From contig QZIT01000004.1 in the NCBI GenBank assembly GCA_003599145.1, positions 51,090 through 115,089 on the forward strand: a stretch of 64,000 nucleotides of DNA. The letters run 5' to 3'. Under the pieces are notes generated by a model, which searched no databases, had not been told where the DNA came from, and was given only the letters and a program-made list of their open reading frames with translations. Shown here piece by piece: positions 47,444-57,465 of the stretch; the first letter of the stretch is position 1; every line of letters starts with the position of its first letter. Source of the DNA: Candidatus Woesearchaeota archaeon (GTDB lineage: Archaea; Nanobdellota; Nanobdellia; Woesearchaeales; UBA9642). The translations under genes and the position numbers were made by a program.

Positions 47444-48373
47444 TTACCCTGATTTCTTTAAATCTTCTGTATCGATATATCTTTTTTTAGGATAAACAAT
47501 ATGTAAAAGAAAAAATTGCAGGTGGAGCATCAGCATCCTTTTCTTGTTAATGTTTCCCTTGCTATCGAGCAGTTCATAGGGGTGAAAAAAATGTGAGAGT
47601 ACGATTCTTCCGCGTGTTTTTCTTGCGTATTGGAAATACGTCAATGGTGCAAAAAAAAGCTGGTTGGGAATCCTCAAAACTCCTTTTTCATGTTGCAGTG
47701 TTGCCGCAGGAGACAGCGCCGTGTCATCATAATATGCTCCTCCGGCATCTTTCATTTTTAATCCAGGATATTGAGAGTAATCTTGGCTGAACTGCAAAGA
47801 CATTAATGTCTTAAGATGGCTGCCAAGCATATGCTTTCCTGCCCTGAACGCATAGGTTTTTGGCGTGTGATTACGCTTCAAAAATGCATCCAGCCTGTCT
47901 TTCTCTTTTTTCAGTGCTTTTCTCACTGTTGTTTCAGAAGGAGGAATTCCCTGCTGGTTCCACTGCTGTTCTATCGTATGGCTGTGAAGCTGTATTTTCC
48001 ATCCATGCTCTAAAATCGCCTTGAGCTGTTGCTGATAATTTTTTGTCCAGTAAAACTCTCCTTCATTGATAAACCAGGTCGCTCTCTGTACTTTGCGTGC
48101 TTCAAGAATGTGCATGGTCGCCTTGATCGCCTCGCTACTGCTTTTCTTATCCTTTACTACATCTCCATCAATAGAAAAAAATATCTCTACTTTTTTTTTG
48201 AGCGGAAAGAAAAATCTCAGCACGACGAGTCCTGGCGTCGCCGCAATTAACAAAAGAAAAAGGAATCTGTTGCGCATAAATTGATAAGGAGCAACTTTGG
48301 TTATGCGATGGGAAGAAACAAGATAGGCAAATACTATCACTATGCATAGGGCAAGATATGACAAGAAGGTCAT
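47444..48373 (-). CDS. Membrane-anchored polysaccharide deacetylase-like protein
   Basis: The 309-residue protein has two N-terminal membrane helices (about 3-20 and 36-53), then a NodB-like domain: VEIFFSIDGDVVKD (Asp pair), WFINEGEFYW, WKIQLHSHTIEQQW (metal His), YAFRAGKHMLG (catalytic Arg) and IVLSHFFHPYEL. The motifs are divergent, as in the WalW-type deacetylase-like group. It lies in a minus-strand trio with a PHP phosphoesterase and an ATP-grasp enzyme. The catalytic domain's side of the membrane is unclear. Confidence 0.7.
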   Translation of the reverse strand: MTFLSYLALCIVIVFAYLVSSHRITKVAPYQFMRNRFLFLLLIAATPGLVVLRFFFPLKKKVEIFFSIDGDVVKDKKSSSEAIKATMHILEARKVQRATWFINEGEFYWTKNYQQQLKAILEHGWKIQLHSHTIEQQWNQQGIPPSETTVRKALKKEKDRLDAFLKRNHTPKTYAFRAGKHMLGSHLKTLMSLQFSQDYSQYPGLKMKDAGGAYYDDTALSPAATLQHEKGVLRIPNQLFFAPLTYFQYARKTRGRIVLSHFFHPYELLDSKGNINKKRMLMLHLQFFLLHIVYPKKRYIDTEDLKKSG

Positions 48374-48383
48374 GTGTTCACCG

Positions 48384-49160
48384 TCAGTACCATTTTCTTA
48401 ATAACGTCCGTATTTTTTTTGGAATGAACTTTCCGAGTTTTTTCCCGAGAGTTCTCTTCGAACGGTCAATGCTGTTCAATAACGTTAATGCTATTTTTCC
48501 TTGGTATATCCCGTTAGGTGTGAGGGTGCAGAGCCTGTTTTTCAAAAGGTAATCTCCTTTTCTTAAGGCTGCAAGAATGTCTTTTTTTGCCACATGAGAA
48601 ACTTCCAGTTCTATCCAGTTTCTTCCAAATTCCTCAAGGTAGTGCAAGTCAAGCCCGTTCATGCATTTAAGGTTATGGTTTTTTTTCTTTTCTTGTTTGT
48701 AAAACTCTATGTTTGTTTTGCTTGGAGAAAGTCTTCCATCATAGCGTGCGGACCAGACTTCTAAGAATGAAACTTGGTTTGATGTTTCTCTATCAGCAGG
48801 GTCACATCGCGAAGGATGCGGAAAGATGGTCAGTTTTTTCTTCTTTTTCATCTCTTGAAGAATTTCACGTTCTGCTTTTGCATGGAGATAGATATCGACG
48901 TCAATGCAGATGATTTCTGTTCTGTTTTTGGTAAGCACCTCAAGCCCTGGAATGATGATGAAGGAATCATCGGAAAGCTTTTCGCAATGCTTCCGGTATG
49001 CTTCATACTTTGCGGAGTTTAAAGAGATGCTGTGCTCTGTCATCAACAGAAATTGCAGTTTTTCCTTTTTTGCTCTTTTGCGCAGTTGCTCCAGCGATGC
49101 CTCTCCATCGAAAGAATAGGAACTGTGTATGTGGCATGCGCCTTTGATGGTTTTTTTCAT
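48384..49160 (-). CDS. PHP-domain metal-dependent phosphoesterase
   Basis: The 258-residue protein opens with the PHP signature GACHIHSSYSFDGEASLEQL (HxH), LLMTEHS, IIPGLEVLTKNRTEIICIDVD, and IFPHPSRCD, and later has GLDLHYLEEF. These motifs bind two or three metals and hydrolyse phosphate esters. In the same operon as an ATP-grasp ligase and a deacetylase, it may remove a phosphate from a sugar or lipid. Overlaps the ATP-grasp gene by four bases. Confidence 0.82.
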   Translation of the reverse strand: MKKTIKGACHIHSSYSFDGEASLEQLRKRAKKEKLQFLLMTEHSISLNSAKYEAYRKHCEKLSDDSFIIIPGLEVLTKNRTEIICIDVDIYLHAKAEREILQEMKKKKKLTIFPHPSRCDPADRETSNQVSFLEVWSARYDGRLSPSKTNIEFYKQEKKKNHNLKCMNGLDLHYLEEFGRNWIELEVSHVAKKDILAALRKGDYLLKNRLCTLTPNGIYQGKIALTLLNSIDRSKRTLGKKLGKFIPKKIRTLLRKWY

Positions 49161-50344
49161 CGTCTTAAAAACCTCAGCAAATGGTAGGGCAAAAATACGA
49201 TTTGCATGATTGCAGGTAAGGGATCTTGCATGCTGAAAAAATCATAATGCATATCTTTCTTGAAAAAAAGCGTGAAAAATTCTGCCAATGTCTTCATCTT
49301 TTGCGGGGGCTTTGCGTAGTGCAACCGCTTCTTGTAGGTTACTATGCTCCAAACATAGCTGAGTTCTCCTGTGAAGAGATATCTGCAGAACACATTTTTT
49401 TTGTAGATGCTTTCTATCTTTTTCGGAGATTCAACCAAAAGACGAGGCATGTCAATGCCTGATTTTATGGTCAGCTCAAGACTTCCCCAGAATCGGGGGT
49501 TTATCTCCATCAGCGAATACGTGTTGTCTTTTTCGTTGCGCCTATATTCAATCATGATGACACCATCAACGCCCATTTGAGATATGATTTTTTTGCTTAT
49601 CTTTTCGAGCGTTTTGTTGGATACGGTTGCGCGCAATGAGCTTGCCCCTCCATAAAATGGAACTTCATGAACGCGCTTTTGAATGACAAACGCTTTGCAC
49701 ACTCCCTGCTCGGCAAGGGCATAGAATCCAAAACCGCTCCCATAGATATATTCTTGCACCAGCGCGTCTTCCATTTTTTTTTGCAGGCATGCATATGCTT
49801 TGACCAATTGCTGTTCGGAATTGCAAATACTGACGCGGTGGCTTACGATACGGTTATGCTTGAGTGCCATGGAGTGCCTTGGTTTAAGCACACAAGGATA
49901 AGCAGTTTTTTTTGCAAGCGCTTCAACGTCCTTTGCCGTGGAAACTAGGCTTGTTTGAGGAACACTGATTCCTATGTTTTTGCAAAAAGCCAGAACTGCC
50001 TTTTTGTCGGTCAGGGAATGTAGTTCTTTTGAAGTCGTAATAAGAACCTGAGTTATTTTTTCTAGTGCAGGTAGCATTTCCAGAAGAATAGCGTGATCGC
50101 CATCAGTCATGGGAATGACGCAGTCATACTTGTTTCTTTTTACCAGAACGACAAGGCTTTTTTTAAATTGAGCAACATTATTGCGCATACATGGGAATCG
50201 ATATGTTTTCCGTACCCGGCGAGAATATATGCTAGGCCGCATTAGGGAATCAGTGCAAAGATCCACTTCGTGGCCTGCGGCTGCCAGCGAGCGGAGAACG
50301 GCCAGTGAGCTGTTTGCTGATGCGCCAACGAGCAGGACTTTCAT
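49157..50344 (-). CDS. ATP-grasp-domain ligase
   Basis: The 395-residue protein has a pre-ATP-grasp Rossmann domain (KVLLVGASANSSLAVLRSLAAAGHEVDLCT), then ATP-grasp motifs DKKAVLAFCKNIGI, YPCVLKPRHSMALKHNRI, ALVQEYIYGSGFGFYAL, and YSLMEINPRFWGSLELTIKSGID with metal-binding Glu/Asn. Family members join carboxylates to amines or thiols. ATG 50344 matches a TATA-like element 31 bases upstream (50366-50375, minus strand). It may amidate a glycan carboxyl with an amino acid; that is inference. Confidence 0.82.
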   Translation of the reverse strand: MKVLLVGASANSSLAVLRSLAAAGHEVDLCTDSLMRPSIYSRRVRKTYRFPCMRNNVAQFKKSLVVLVKRNKYDCVIPMTDGDHAILLEMLPALEKITQVLITTSKELHSLTDKKAVLAFCKNIGISVPQTSLVSTAKDVEALAKKTAYPCVLKPRHSMALKHNRIVSHRVSICNSEQQLVKAYACLQKKMEDALVQEYIYGSGFGFYALAEQGVCKAFVIQKRVHEVPFYGGASSLRATVSNKTLEKISKKIISQMGVDGVIMIEYRRNEKDNTYSLMEINPRFWGSLELTIKSGIDMPRLLVESPKKIESIYKKNVFCRYLFTGELSYVWSIVTYKKRLHYAKPPQKMKTLAEFFTLFFKKDMHYDFFSMQDPLPAIMQIVFLPYHLLRFLRR

Positions 50345-50413
50345 CGTATAGAGAAATAAACTCTTGTTTAAAAAGCTATGCGCGAGACTTCTCTTTTGCG
50401 TTATTTTCAAAAA

Positions 50414-50423
50414 CTATATAAAT
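50414..50423 (+). promoter_or_regulatory. TATA box of aglB
   Basis: CTATATAAAT predicts a start near 50444, ten bases before the GTG at 50454. A G-rich GGGGGG in between could act as ribosome site. Confidence 0.45.
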
Positions 50424-50453
50424 ACCAGCATAAGCCTTTTGTGGGGGGATGGC

Positions 50454-53354
50454 GTGAAAAAATCAAAACATGAATATGAAAAACATGATGAAGTTGCCCT
50501 AGACTTTTCTAAACTGAAAAGTTTTTTTTCAAACAAGCTAGCCTTAATTTTCCTTGCAATGCTCATCGTTATTTTTGTACTTTACATCCGCTTGCAGCCT
50601 CTCAGTCTTAATATCACTGATGACTGGGCGAAAAGTTCTGTGCATAATTTTTATCGCAATACTCTTGCAGATGCCATAAACCAACAGTATCCAAACTTGC
50701 CTTCTGCAAATAAAGACGCATTGATAGATAAAAACCTTGAAGCGTTTCTCAAAGAAAATCAACAGCAAGTGCAAACAGACATCCAGCAGACTGCGGCTTC
50801 ATATAAGTCTCGATTACAGTATGTGCGCAATGGAGAAACCCAGACTTTTTTGGGAGATCTTGATTCTTATTACTATTTAAGGCAGGCTAAAAATTTCGTC
50901 ACAACAGGAGACACCTGCGATGAGCGCCGTGACGGAGTTTGCTACGATTCATATATTGTTGCTCCTATAGGAGCTTCAGCAGTCATGCTTCTTCACCCTT
51001 ATGCCATAGGCATCATGTATCATATTGTCTCTTTTTTGTCAGTTGATGCAGATCAAGATGTGCTTTTGATGAGGTCATCTTTTCTTGTACCTGTTGTCCT
51101 CGCAGTGCTGAGTGCACTTTTGGCATTTCTCATAGCAAAAAAAGCTTCTAACACTCTGGGAGGAATTTTAGCAGCAGTTTTAGTCACGGTTTCTCCTATT
51201 GTCATCTCAAGAACATCAGGCTCAGATACTGATACATGGAACATTTTCTTTCCCCTGCTTGTTGTTTGGCTGTTCTTTGAAGCGCTCAGCACGCCTCATC
51301 TTAAGAAAAAAATAGTACTTCTTGTTTTATCTGGCTTATCTGTCGGTTTTTTCAGCTTTGCATGGGGAGGATGGTGGTACATCTTTGATTTCCTTATTGT
51401 TGCCACACTGGCATATCTTGTCTATAAACTATTTATCTTTATCACTGAACGCAAGCAGATAAAACATGCACTGAAAGATAAACGCATTACAGATTCTTTA
51501 TTGATGCTGGTAGTTTTTTTTGTTGCTGCAGGGATTTTTGTAACGCTCTTCACAGGGTTTTCCAATTTCACCACTTTTTTCGTAGGCCCTTTGGGGTTTA
51601 AATCTCTTGATATTGCAACGCACGCAGATTTATGGCCTAATATTTTTACGACGGTTGCAGAATTGAATCCTGCAAATATTCCTTCTGTCGTTGGTCAGTC
51701 AGGAGGAACGCTTTTCTTCTTTTTGGCGCTTATGGGAGGAACCTACTGGTTCATGAAACGATTTAGCTTTTCTCTTAAAGATTCACTTGTGCTGGTCTTT
51801 ATTGTTTTAGTCAATATTATCTTGCTGAGCTCTTTTGGACTGCAGTTGCAGAGCATGACCTTTTTTGTCATTCTTACCATACCTATTATTATAACGGTGC
51901 TGTTGTATGGAAAAACACTTGAGGACTCTGAATTGAAATTTTCGCTTTTGTTGCTTATTTGGTTTTTAGGAACCATGTATGCTTCTTTGAGCGGTGTTCG
52001 CTTCATTTTGCTCTTGGCGCCTATCGTAGGCATTTCTGCAGGCATATTCTTAGCAACGCTTTATGTAAAAGTTAAGGATGCGCTTTCAAGCTTTATGAAC
52101 TTGAAAGGGTGGCTAGTGAGCGTTCTTCTCCTTGTTGTTATTGCTTTGCTGCTTCTTCAGCCAGTAAAGGCGGGATATCAAACGTCAAAATCTTTTGTTC
52201 CTTCCATAAGCTCAGGATGGGTTAACAGTTTGCAAATTATTGAAGAGAATTCCCAATCAAATGCTATTATTAACTCTTGGTGGGACTTTGGGCATTGGTT
52301 TAAGTATTGGGCAGATAGAAGAGTAACCCTGGATGGCGTGACTCAAAATAGCCCTCAGGCGCAATGGCTAGGAAGGATGATTCAAACATCGTCTGAACAT
52401 GAAGCAATAGGCATTATGCGTATGCTTGATTGCGGAAGCAATACTGCTTTTGACGAGGTGAATAAGAAGTATCAAGATACTGAATTGTCGATACGCTTGC
52501 TTAATAAGCTTATTGTGGCAACTGCCGAAGAAGCTGAAATCATTCTGGCTGATGAGGGATTCAATGCTGCTGCCACGCAAAAGGTTCTTTCCTATACTCA
52601 TTGCAATCCACCTGAAAATTATTTTATCACCAGCAGCGATATGATTGGCAAGGCAAGTGTGTGGGCTCATTTTGGCTTGTGGAGTTTTGAGAGAGCGTAT
52701 CTTGTCAATAACATTAAAGAAAAAACACTTCAAGAAGCAACAGTTATTATGAAAGAGAGATACGGTTACGATGAAGAAACAGCAAAAAGAACATATTTTG
52801 AAGTGCAAGGGCTGACGTCTGATCCAGAAACCAATGCATGGATTTCTCCATGGCCTGGCTATATTACTTCGACTAAAAACTGCATTGACGCAAATACGTC
52901 CGTTATTTGTACATATAATGCAGGGCTTGGCTCAAATGGGCAGCAGCAAGTTGTTTTGGAAGCATTAAACTTTTCTCTTTCACAAGGAAAATCTGCTAAT
53001 GAGTCTGTTCAGCTTCTTTTGGGAGCGTATCAGAATGGAATTAAAGTTGGAGGTAGCGTCATGATTCCTTCAACAATTTATTTTAATACCGAAGGATATG
53101 GAGAGTTGCAGGAATTGAATCTGCCTTCAGGAACTTTTGCTTATGCGGTAGTCTTGGCAAAAGTGGATGACGGGTATGTTTCTGTTATTGCTGATAAAGC
53201 TCTTGCGACGTCATTGTTTACTAAGCTTTACTATCTCGATGGAGCATATACAGAACATTTTGAGAAATTTCATGAAGAAAGCACGGTTTTTGGTGACCGT
53301 ATTGTGGTGTGGAAAGTGAATTGGGATGTAAATTGGAATGAAACAGCAGAATGA
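50454..53354 (+). CDS. aglB: Oligosaccharyltransferase AglB/STT3
   Basis: AglB moves lipid-linked glycans onto Asn in NxS/T of exported proteins. The 966-residue protein has an N-terminal helix, the first acidic motif in GDLDSYYYLRQAKNF (about residue 136), a second GSDTDTWNIFFP (about 258), about twelve membrane helices, and the diagnostic WWDFGHW at residue 609 (a WWDYG variant) followed by RRVTLDG. A long soluble C-terminal region follows. GTG 50454 is the best start given the TATA position; the longer in-frame upstream part overlaps the ATP-grasp promoter. Confidence 0.94.
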   Translation: MKKSKHEYEKHDEVALDFSKLKSFFSNKLALIFLAMLIVIFVLYIRLQPLSLNITDDWAKSSVHNFYRNTLADAINQQYPNLPSANKDALIDKNLEAFLKENQQQVQTDIQQTAASYKSRLQYVRNGETQTFLGDLDSYYYLRQAKNFVTTGDTCDERRDGVCYDSYIVAPIGASAVMLLHPYAIGIMYHIVSFLSVDADQDVLLMRSSFLVPVVLAVLSALLAFLIAKKASNTLGGILAAVLVTVSPIVISRTSGSDTDTWNIFFPLLVVWLFFEALSTPHLKKKIVLLVLSGLSVGFFSFAWGGWWYIFDFLIVATLAYLVYKLFIFITERKQIKHALKDKRITDSLLMLVVFFVAAGIFVTLFTGFSNFTTFFVGPLGFKSLDIATHADLWPNIFTTVAELNPANIPSVVGQSGGTLFFFLALMGGTYWFMKRFSFSLKDSLVLVFIVLVNIILLSSFGLQLQSMTFFVILTIPIIITVLLYGKTLEDSELKFSLLLLIWFLGTMYASLSGVRFILLLAPIVGISAGIFLATLYVKVKDALSSFMNLKGWLVSVLLLVVIALLLLQPVKAGYQTSKSFVPSISSGWVNSLQIIEENSQSNAIINSWWDFGHWFKYWADRRVTLDGVTQNSPQAQWLGRMIQTSSEHEAIGIMRMLDCGSNTAFDEVNKKYQDTELSIRLLNKLIVATAEEAEIILADEGFNAAATQKVLSYTHCNPPENYFITSSDMIGKASVWAHFGLWSFERAYLVNNIKEKTLQEATVIMKERYGYDEETAKRTYFEVQGLTSDPETNAWISPWPGYITSTKNCIDANTSVICTYNAGLGSNGQQQVVLEALNFSLSQGKSANESVQLLLGAYQNGIKVGGSVMIPSTIYFNTEGYGELQELNLPSGTFAYAVVLAKVDDGYVSVIADKALATSLFTKLYYLDGAYTEHFEKFHEESTVFGDRIVVWKVNWDVNWNETAE

Positions 53355-55140
53355 TTCGTCTATGAAACTTGCCTTTTTGAAAAGATGGTCATGGCAGGAA
53401 TATGCTCTTTTGTTATTTATCCTCATCTACTGTGGAATCCAGCTGTTTGTCTACAGCCAGTTTCAGCATTTGCCAAGTCCTATTTATGGCGGTGACCACT
53501 ATAGAAACAGGGCATTTATAGAAAATATTGTTGACGGATATCCTTTTTACTCTGATGCGTTTTTTCTAGGAGAGCTTAATTATTATCCTTGGCTGGGAAG
53601 CTTGTTGTTCTCTATTCCGGTTATGCTGTTTGGATTTTCCATAGAGGGATTCATGATTTATTTCTCTGTATTTTTCACCATTGCGTATGCGATTATTCTC
53701 TACATCTTTGGAAAAGCTGTTTTCAAAAACAAGACGTATGCCCTTTTCTTGTCAATGCTTTCCTCGTTTGAACGTCTTTTCTTCTTGACAGCCCCAGGAA
53801 CGCTCTCAACAGCTGTTTTTATTCCCCTGATGTTTCTTTTTTTCTACAGGCTCCTTACTGAAGAAAAGCAGAAACGCAAGCATGCTCTTTTAGCAGGAAT
53901 TTTTCTCGGCCTTGCAGGGCTAACGTACGGAGGAAGCTTTGTTCAGGTAGTTTCAAATTCGGCGTTGATTTTCTTCTGTTTCTTTTGCTTTGATTTTTTT
54001 AAGAAACATTCAAAAAGCAAGGAAAAAGTTCAGGTTCTGAAGCAGTATCTTATCAACGGTGCAATTCTCTACGTTATCGCTTTTTTGATTTTCAGCATAT
54101 TCATGCTTCCTCTTCAGCTTCAGTATCAAGAAACATACAATAAAGTTACTGAATACGGAGATAAAGATGTTGCGCTTTTCACTCCCTTTTTCGTGCTTCA
54201 GATCATGTTCCAGCCTTTGGTCAGCTTTGCAGGTTTTGTTGTTGCTCTTTCAAGCATATTCGGCATCTTAGGGCTGCTCTATCTTGTTTTTTTGTTCAGA
54301 AAGAACAGGACAAGCAAGTTCTTCATCTTTTGGTTCATAGCCATTCCCTTGGTGATTCTGCATCACTTGCTTTCAATACCTCTTCTGAACACTTGGTTTA
54401 ATCCTGCACACCTTACTTCAACGCTTTTCCTTTATCCTGTCTTGATCGTCTTCGGATTCCATTTTGCCAAAGAAGGTGCGTCTCAATTTTTAAAAGAAAA
54501 ACGCGATAAGCTCATTGCCTATGTCGCACTTTTCGCTCTCGCAGGCTTGCTTGTTGTTTTCATGTTTATCGGAAAGTACACTGATTTTGCCCAGTCTCAA
54601 TGGGTTCAGTATGGAAAAGGTATGGACGCTTCAACGCAACTGCTTTACGAACAAGGTGCGTGGTTTAAAGAAAATCTTGCGAAGAACGATGTTGTACTTT
54701 CCTATGAAGAATCAGGGTTTATGATTAGTGCGCTTTCAGGGAAAAAGGTCGTTATCGCTAGAAGAACGCACGCATCTTATTTTGTCAATATCAATGAGCG
54801 CGTTGCGGATACTGCAGTCATGCTCTATGGACATGACGCAGCAAAGACTAGGGAGCTCCTGCAAAAGTATCATATCACTCATTTTTATATGGATGCGTAC
54901 CTTTTGACTTCTCCTTGGAGAACAATACCATCATACAAGTCTTATTTGGATACGTACGACATTGCGAGTTTTGCAGCAAGAGAGCGTTTTGACATAGGAA
55001 CAGTGGATGCTAAATTGTATGATTTGGTTATCATTCCCCCTCAGAATATTTCTTCAACCTTTCAGTCTATGCTGGAGCCTCAGAAAGTTTTCTATTTTAA
55101 TGGCAATCCTGCAGCAATTGTTTACAGAATAAAAAATTAA
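53338..55140 (+). CDS. Large GT-C-like membrane glycosyltransferase
   Basis: The 600-residue protein has about eleven membrane helices, with an acidic motif in the first outer loop (IYGGDHYRNRAFIENI) as in GT-C enzymes that use lipid-phosphate sugars. The C-terminal soluble part (about 420-600) resembles STT3-like ends (ENLAKNDVVLSYEESGFMISALSGKKVVIARRTH). It overlaps aglB by 17 bases; a second ATG at 53362 would avoid this. It could add a sugar to the lipid-linked or protein-bound glycan on the outer face. Exact family not recognised. Confidence 0.7.
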   Translation: MKQQNDSSMKLAFLKRWSWQEYALLLFILIYCGIQLFVYSQFQHLPSPIYGGDHYRNRAFIENIVDGYPFYSDAFFLGELNYYPWLGSLLFSIPVMLFGFSIEGFMIYFSVFFTIAYAIILYIFGKAVFKNKTYALFLSMLSSFERLFFLTAPGTLSTAVFIPLMFLFFYRLLTEEKQKRKHALLAGIFLGLAGLTYGGSFVQVVSNSALIFFCFFCFDFFKKHSKSKEKVQVLKQYLINGAILYVIAFLIFSIFMLPLQLQYQETYNKVTEYGDKDVALFTPFFVLQIMFQPLVSFAGFVVALSSIFGILGLLYLVFLFRKNRTSKFFIFWFIAIPLVILHHLLSIPLLNTWFNPAHLTSTLFLYPVLIVFGFHFAKEGASQFLKEKRDKLIAYVALFALAGLLVVFMFIGKYTDFAQSQWVQYGKGMDASTQLLYEQGAWFKENLAKNDVVLSYEESGFMISALSGKKVVIARRTHASYFVNINERVADTAVMLYGHDAAKTRELLQKYHITHFYMDAYLLTSPWRTIPSYKSYLDTYDIASFAARERFDIGTVDAKLYDLVIIPPQNISSTFQSMLEPQKVFYFNGNPAAIVYRIKN

Positions 55141-56075
55141 TGAGGAGAAATCATTCTTTTTGAGTGCTGATAGTTTGGAGATTGATACATGTATCTAATG
55201 CCTTTTTTGAATGACGTATAGGGAACTTTAAATGTTTTATTCCATTGCTTGACAGGAAACTCGTCTCCTGCTAAAAGTGCATCAAGCTGGTCAGCGGTAA
55301 TAGTTGGTCTTCTGAGCATCCACGCGTATGCTTTGAGAAGCAGGCGAAAAAGAGGAACAGGGAACGGCACGATAACGCAGGTGAACTTTCTTTCCTTGGC
55401 GATGTTGTCAAGCATTTTTCTGAAAGCGATTTTTTCCAATCCTACGATATTATAGACTTCATTTTTCGGTTTCATATCGAGACAGCGCAGGATAATGTTG
55501 CAAAAATCAATGACATAAAGAGGCTGTCTGATGAATCGTCCAGATCCAGGTATGGGCAGGACAGGTGTTTTTTCCATAAGCGATGCTATCCATCCTAAGT
55601 GTTTAACATCGAAGCACCCGTACATTAACGTAGGTCTGAGGATTGAGTGAGGCACACTACTCTTGTGAACAAGCAATTCACTGCTTGTTTTTGTCTTGGT
55701 GTAATGGTCTTTTCCTACAGATATGACTACAGAGGAGCTTGCATGAACAAGGTTTCCGATGTTGTGGCGCTTGCATGCCTGAAGAATATTTTTTTGTGCT
55801 TTTATGTTGTTTTTATAGAACAGTGATTCCTGTTTTGATGCTATTTGCGCTTTGAGATCAACGACTGCATATGCGCCGCTGAATAGTTTTTGCCAATTGC
55901 CGGTTTTGGACAAGTCGCAGAGACAAATTTCCACATCAGGATTGAGCTCTTTGAGCAGATACAGGTTGTTCTTATTCTTGTCCAGTGCTATAACAAGATA
56001 CTGCTTTTTTATCAGTAGAGGAATAAGGTTTTGGCCTACCATTCCCGCTCCACCTGTTACAACAATTTTTTTCAT
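55137..56075 (-). CDS. NAD-dependent epimerase/dehydratase (extended SDR)
   Basis: The 312-residue protein has KKIVVTGGAGMVGQNLIPLL, YAVVDLKAQIASKQ, NILQACKRHNIGNLVHASSSVVI, and the active-site YTKTKTSSE (YxxxK), then ILRPTLMYGCFD. C-terminal features resemble the NDUFA9/atypical sugar-epimerase branch. It overlaps the FAD oxidoreductase gene by four bases, so the two act together, perhaps oxidising and then reducing the same sugar. Confidence 0.85.
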   Translation of the reverse strand: MKKIVVTGGAGMVGQNLIPLLIKKQYLVIALDKNKNNLYLLKELNPDVEICLCDLSKTGNWQKLFSGAYAVVDLKAQIASKQESLFYKNNIKAQKNILQACKRHNIGNLVHASSSVVISVGKDHYTKTKTSSELLVHKSSVPHSILRPTLMYGCFDVKHLGWIASLMEKTPVLPIPGSGRFIRQPLYVIDFCNIILRCLDMKPKNEVYNIVGLEKIAFRKMLDNIAKERKFTCVIVPFPVPLFRLLLKAYAWMLRRPTITADQLDALLAGDEFPVKQWNKTFKVPYTSFKKGIRYMYQSPNYQHSKRMISPH

Positions 56076-57349
56076 AATCCGTCCTTTTTTTTAATAATAG
56101 TTGCAACCATCTCTCCGCTTTCGAGTGCCGTGTTGATATTTCTGATTTTTGGATACGTTACGGCTATACCTGCGAAATAAAAGTCTTTTATTGGCGTTTC
56201 ATGGTTCGGCTTTTTTTTGGAGTAGGTTTTATCATAGATGGGTTCTGCGTATTTTTCCTTAAACACTCTTGCCCAATACACTTTTGTTTTCGGAAAAAAT
56301 TTTTTCACATCTTTCAAGTATGCTTTAATAATTTCCTTATCAGGCAAATCTATGTCTTCTTCTGAGCCGCCATATCTGGAAACCCAGGATATTTTATGAC
56401 CAAAGTCATCGTTAAGCAAAGAGTGCTGCATGATAATCTGTGCGCGTTCATTCAACAGGTTAAGCCAATAATGCTTGCTGAGGTAGTTTTCACTGGCAAA
56501 AACAACAGAGACGACAGGGCAATAACGCACCTTGCCTATCTTCTTTGCATACGCCTCAGGCAAGCCTTCTTGTATTTTTAAGAATTCAGGAACGGGAATG
56601 GTGTTGATGAGTATGTCATAGGAAAGGACAAATTGCTGTTTTTTTTCATTCTGGTATATAATTTCCTTTCGTTTAAGGTCGACTTTCTGCAGGGCTATTC
56701 TTTTTTTTACTTTCCCTCCTTTTTTGATGATGTGATTTTCCAAACCTTCAAACAAGGTGTGCAATCCCTTTTTTGGAAAACCAAAAATGCCTATGGCTTC
56801 TTTAGCCTTTAAGCGATAGGCAAATTGTTTTGCAGATATCTGATTCAGGGGAATGTTAAATTTATTTCGCGAGTAAAGGTGATAAAATATCTTTTTGGTA
56901 ACTTCACTTCCTGCATGCTTCAAGAGCCAGGTTTCTGCATCAAGATGGTCTTCTATGCGCACAGGATTCATGAAGAAAAGCACATATGCTCCGAAAAGTC
57001 CGTATCGCACTCTTCCCCATAAACTCAGATAGTCAAAAGTGACAAGGCTCAAAGGATCTGCGAAACTGTATGTTTTTTTATCTACGCAAATGCCGACTTT
57101 TATGCGCTCCCACCTCATGGCTTTGACTTTTGCAAGCTCGTCAAAATATCGTCTGGTAATTATATCATGTTGAAAGATGTGGTGATAATATTTAGGAATG
57201 GTTTTTCCTTTGTAACGAAAGCAAGACGCCAGTCCTGCAACGTGACTGCTTTTCTCTAAAAGCGTGACTTCGTAGTCAGGCAAAAGCGCATGCCCTGCAC
57301 ACAATCCTGCAGGTCCTGCTCCGAGGATGACTACCTTCTTTTTTTCCAT
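56072..57349 (-). CDS. FAD/NAD(P)-dependent oxidoreductase, protoporphyrinogen-oxidase/UDP-galactopyranose-mutase-like
   Basis: The 425-residue protein has the FAD-binding KKVVILGAGPAGLCAGHALL, the second glycine-rich segment in KSSHVAGLASCFRYKG, NKFNIPLNQISAKQFAYRLKAKEAIGIFGFPKKGLHTLFEGLENHI, and the C-terminal FAD contact FYFAGIAVTYPKIRNINTALESGEMVA. Relatives in glycan clusters are often uncharacterised sugar- or polyprenyl-oxidising flavoproteins. It is operonic with the SDR gene and divergent from ubiA. Confidence 0.85.
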   Translation of the reverse strand: MEKKKVVILGAGPAGLCAGHALLPDYEVTLLEKSSHVAGLASCFRYKGKTIPKYYHHIFQHDIITRRYFDELAKVKAMRWERIKVGICVDKKTYSFADPLSLVTFDYLSLWGRVRYGLFGAYVLFFMNPVRIEDHLDAETWLLKHAGSEVTKKIFYHLYSRNKFNIPLNQISAKQFAYRLKAKEAIGIFGFPKKGLHTLFEGLENHIIKKGGKVKKRIALQKVDLKRKEIIYQNEKKQQFVLSYDILINTIPVPEFLKIQEGLPEAYAKKIGKVRYCPVVSVVFASENYLSKHYWLNLLNERAQIIMQHSLLNDDFGHKISWVSRYGGSEEDIDLPDKEIIKAYLKDVKKFFPKTKVYWARVFKEKYAEPIYDKTYSKKKPNHETPIKDFYFAGIAVTYPKIRNINTALESGEMVATIIKKKDGL

Positions 57350-57465
57350 AGTTTCACTATGCGTGAGAATTGGTATTTTCTTTATAAATCCTTCTTTTTG
57401 CTTACGAAATATTTTAAAACCATTGCATATTCATGGTTCCATGGAAGAGAACGAGAGGTTGGCGA

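Noticed and set aside
53211..53426. A minus-strand frame spanning the junction of aglB and the GT-C-like gene
   Set aside because: Antisense to two strong coding frames; no supporting signals.
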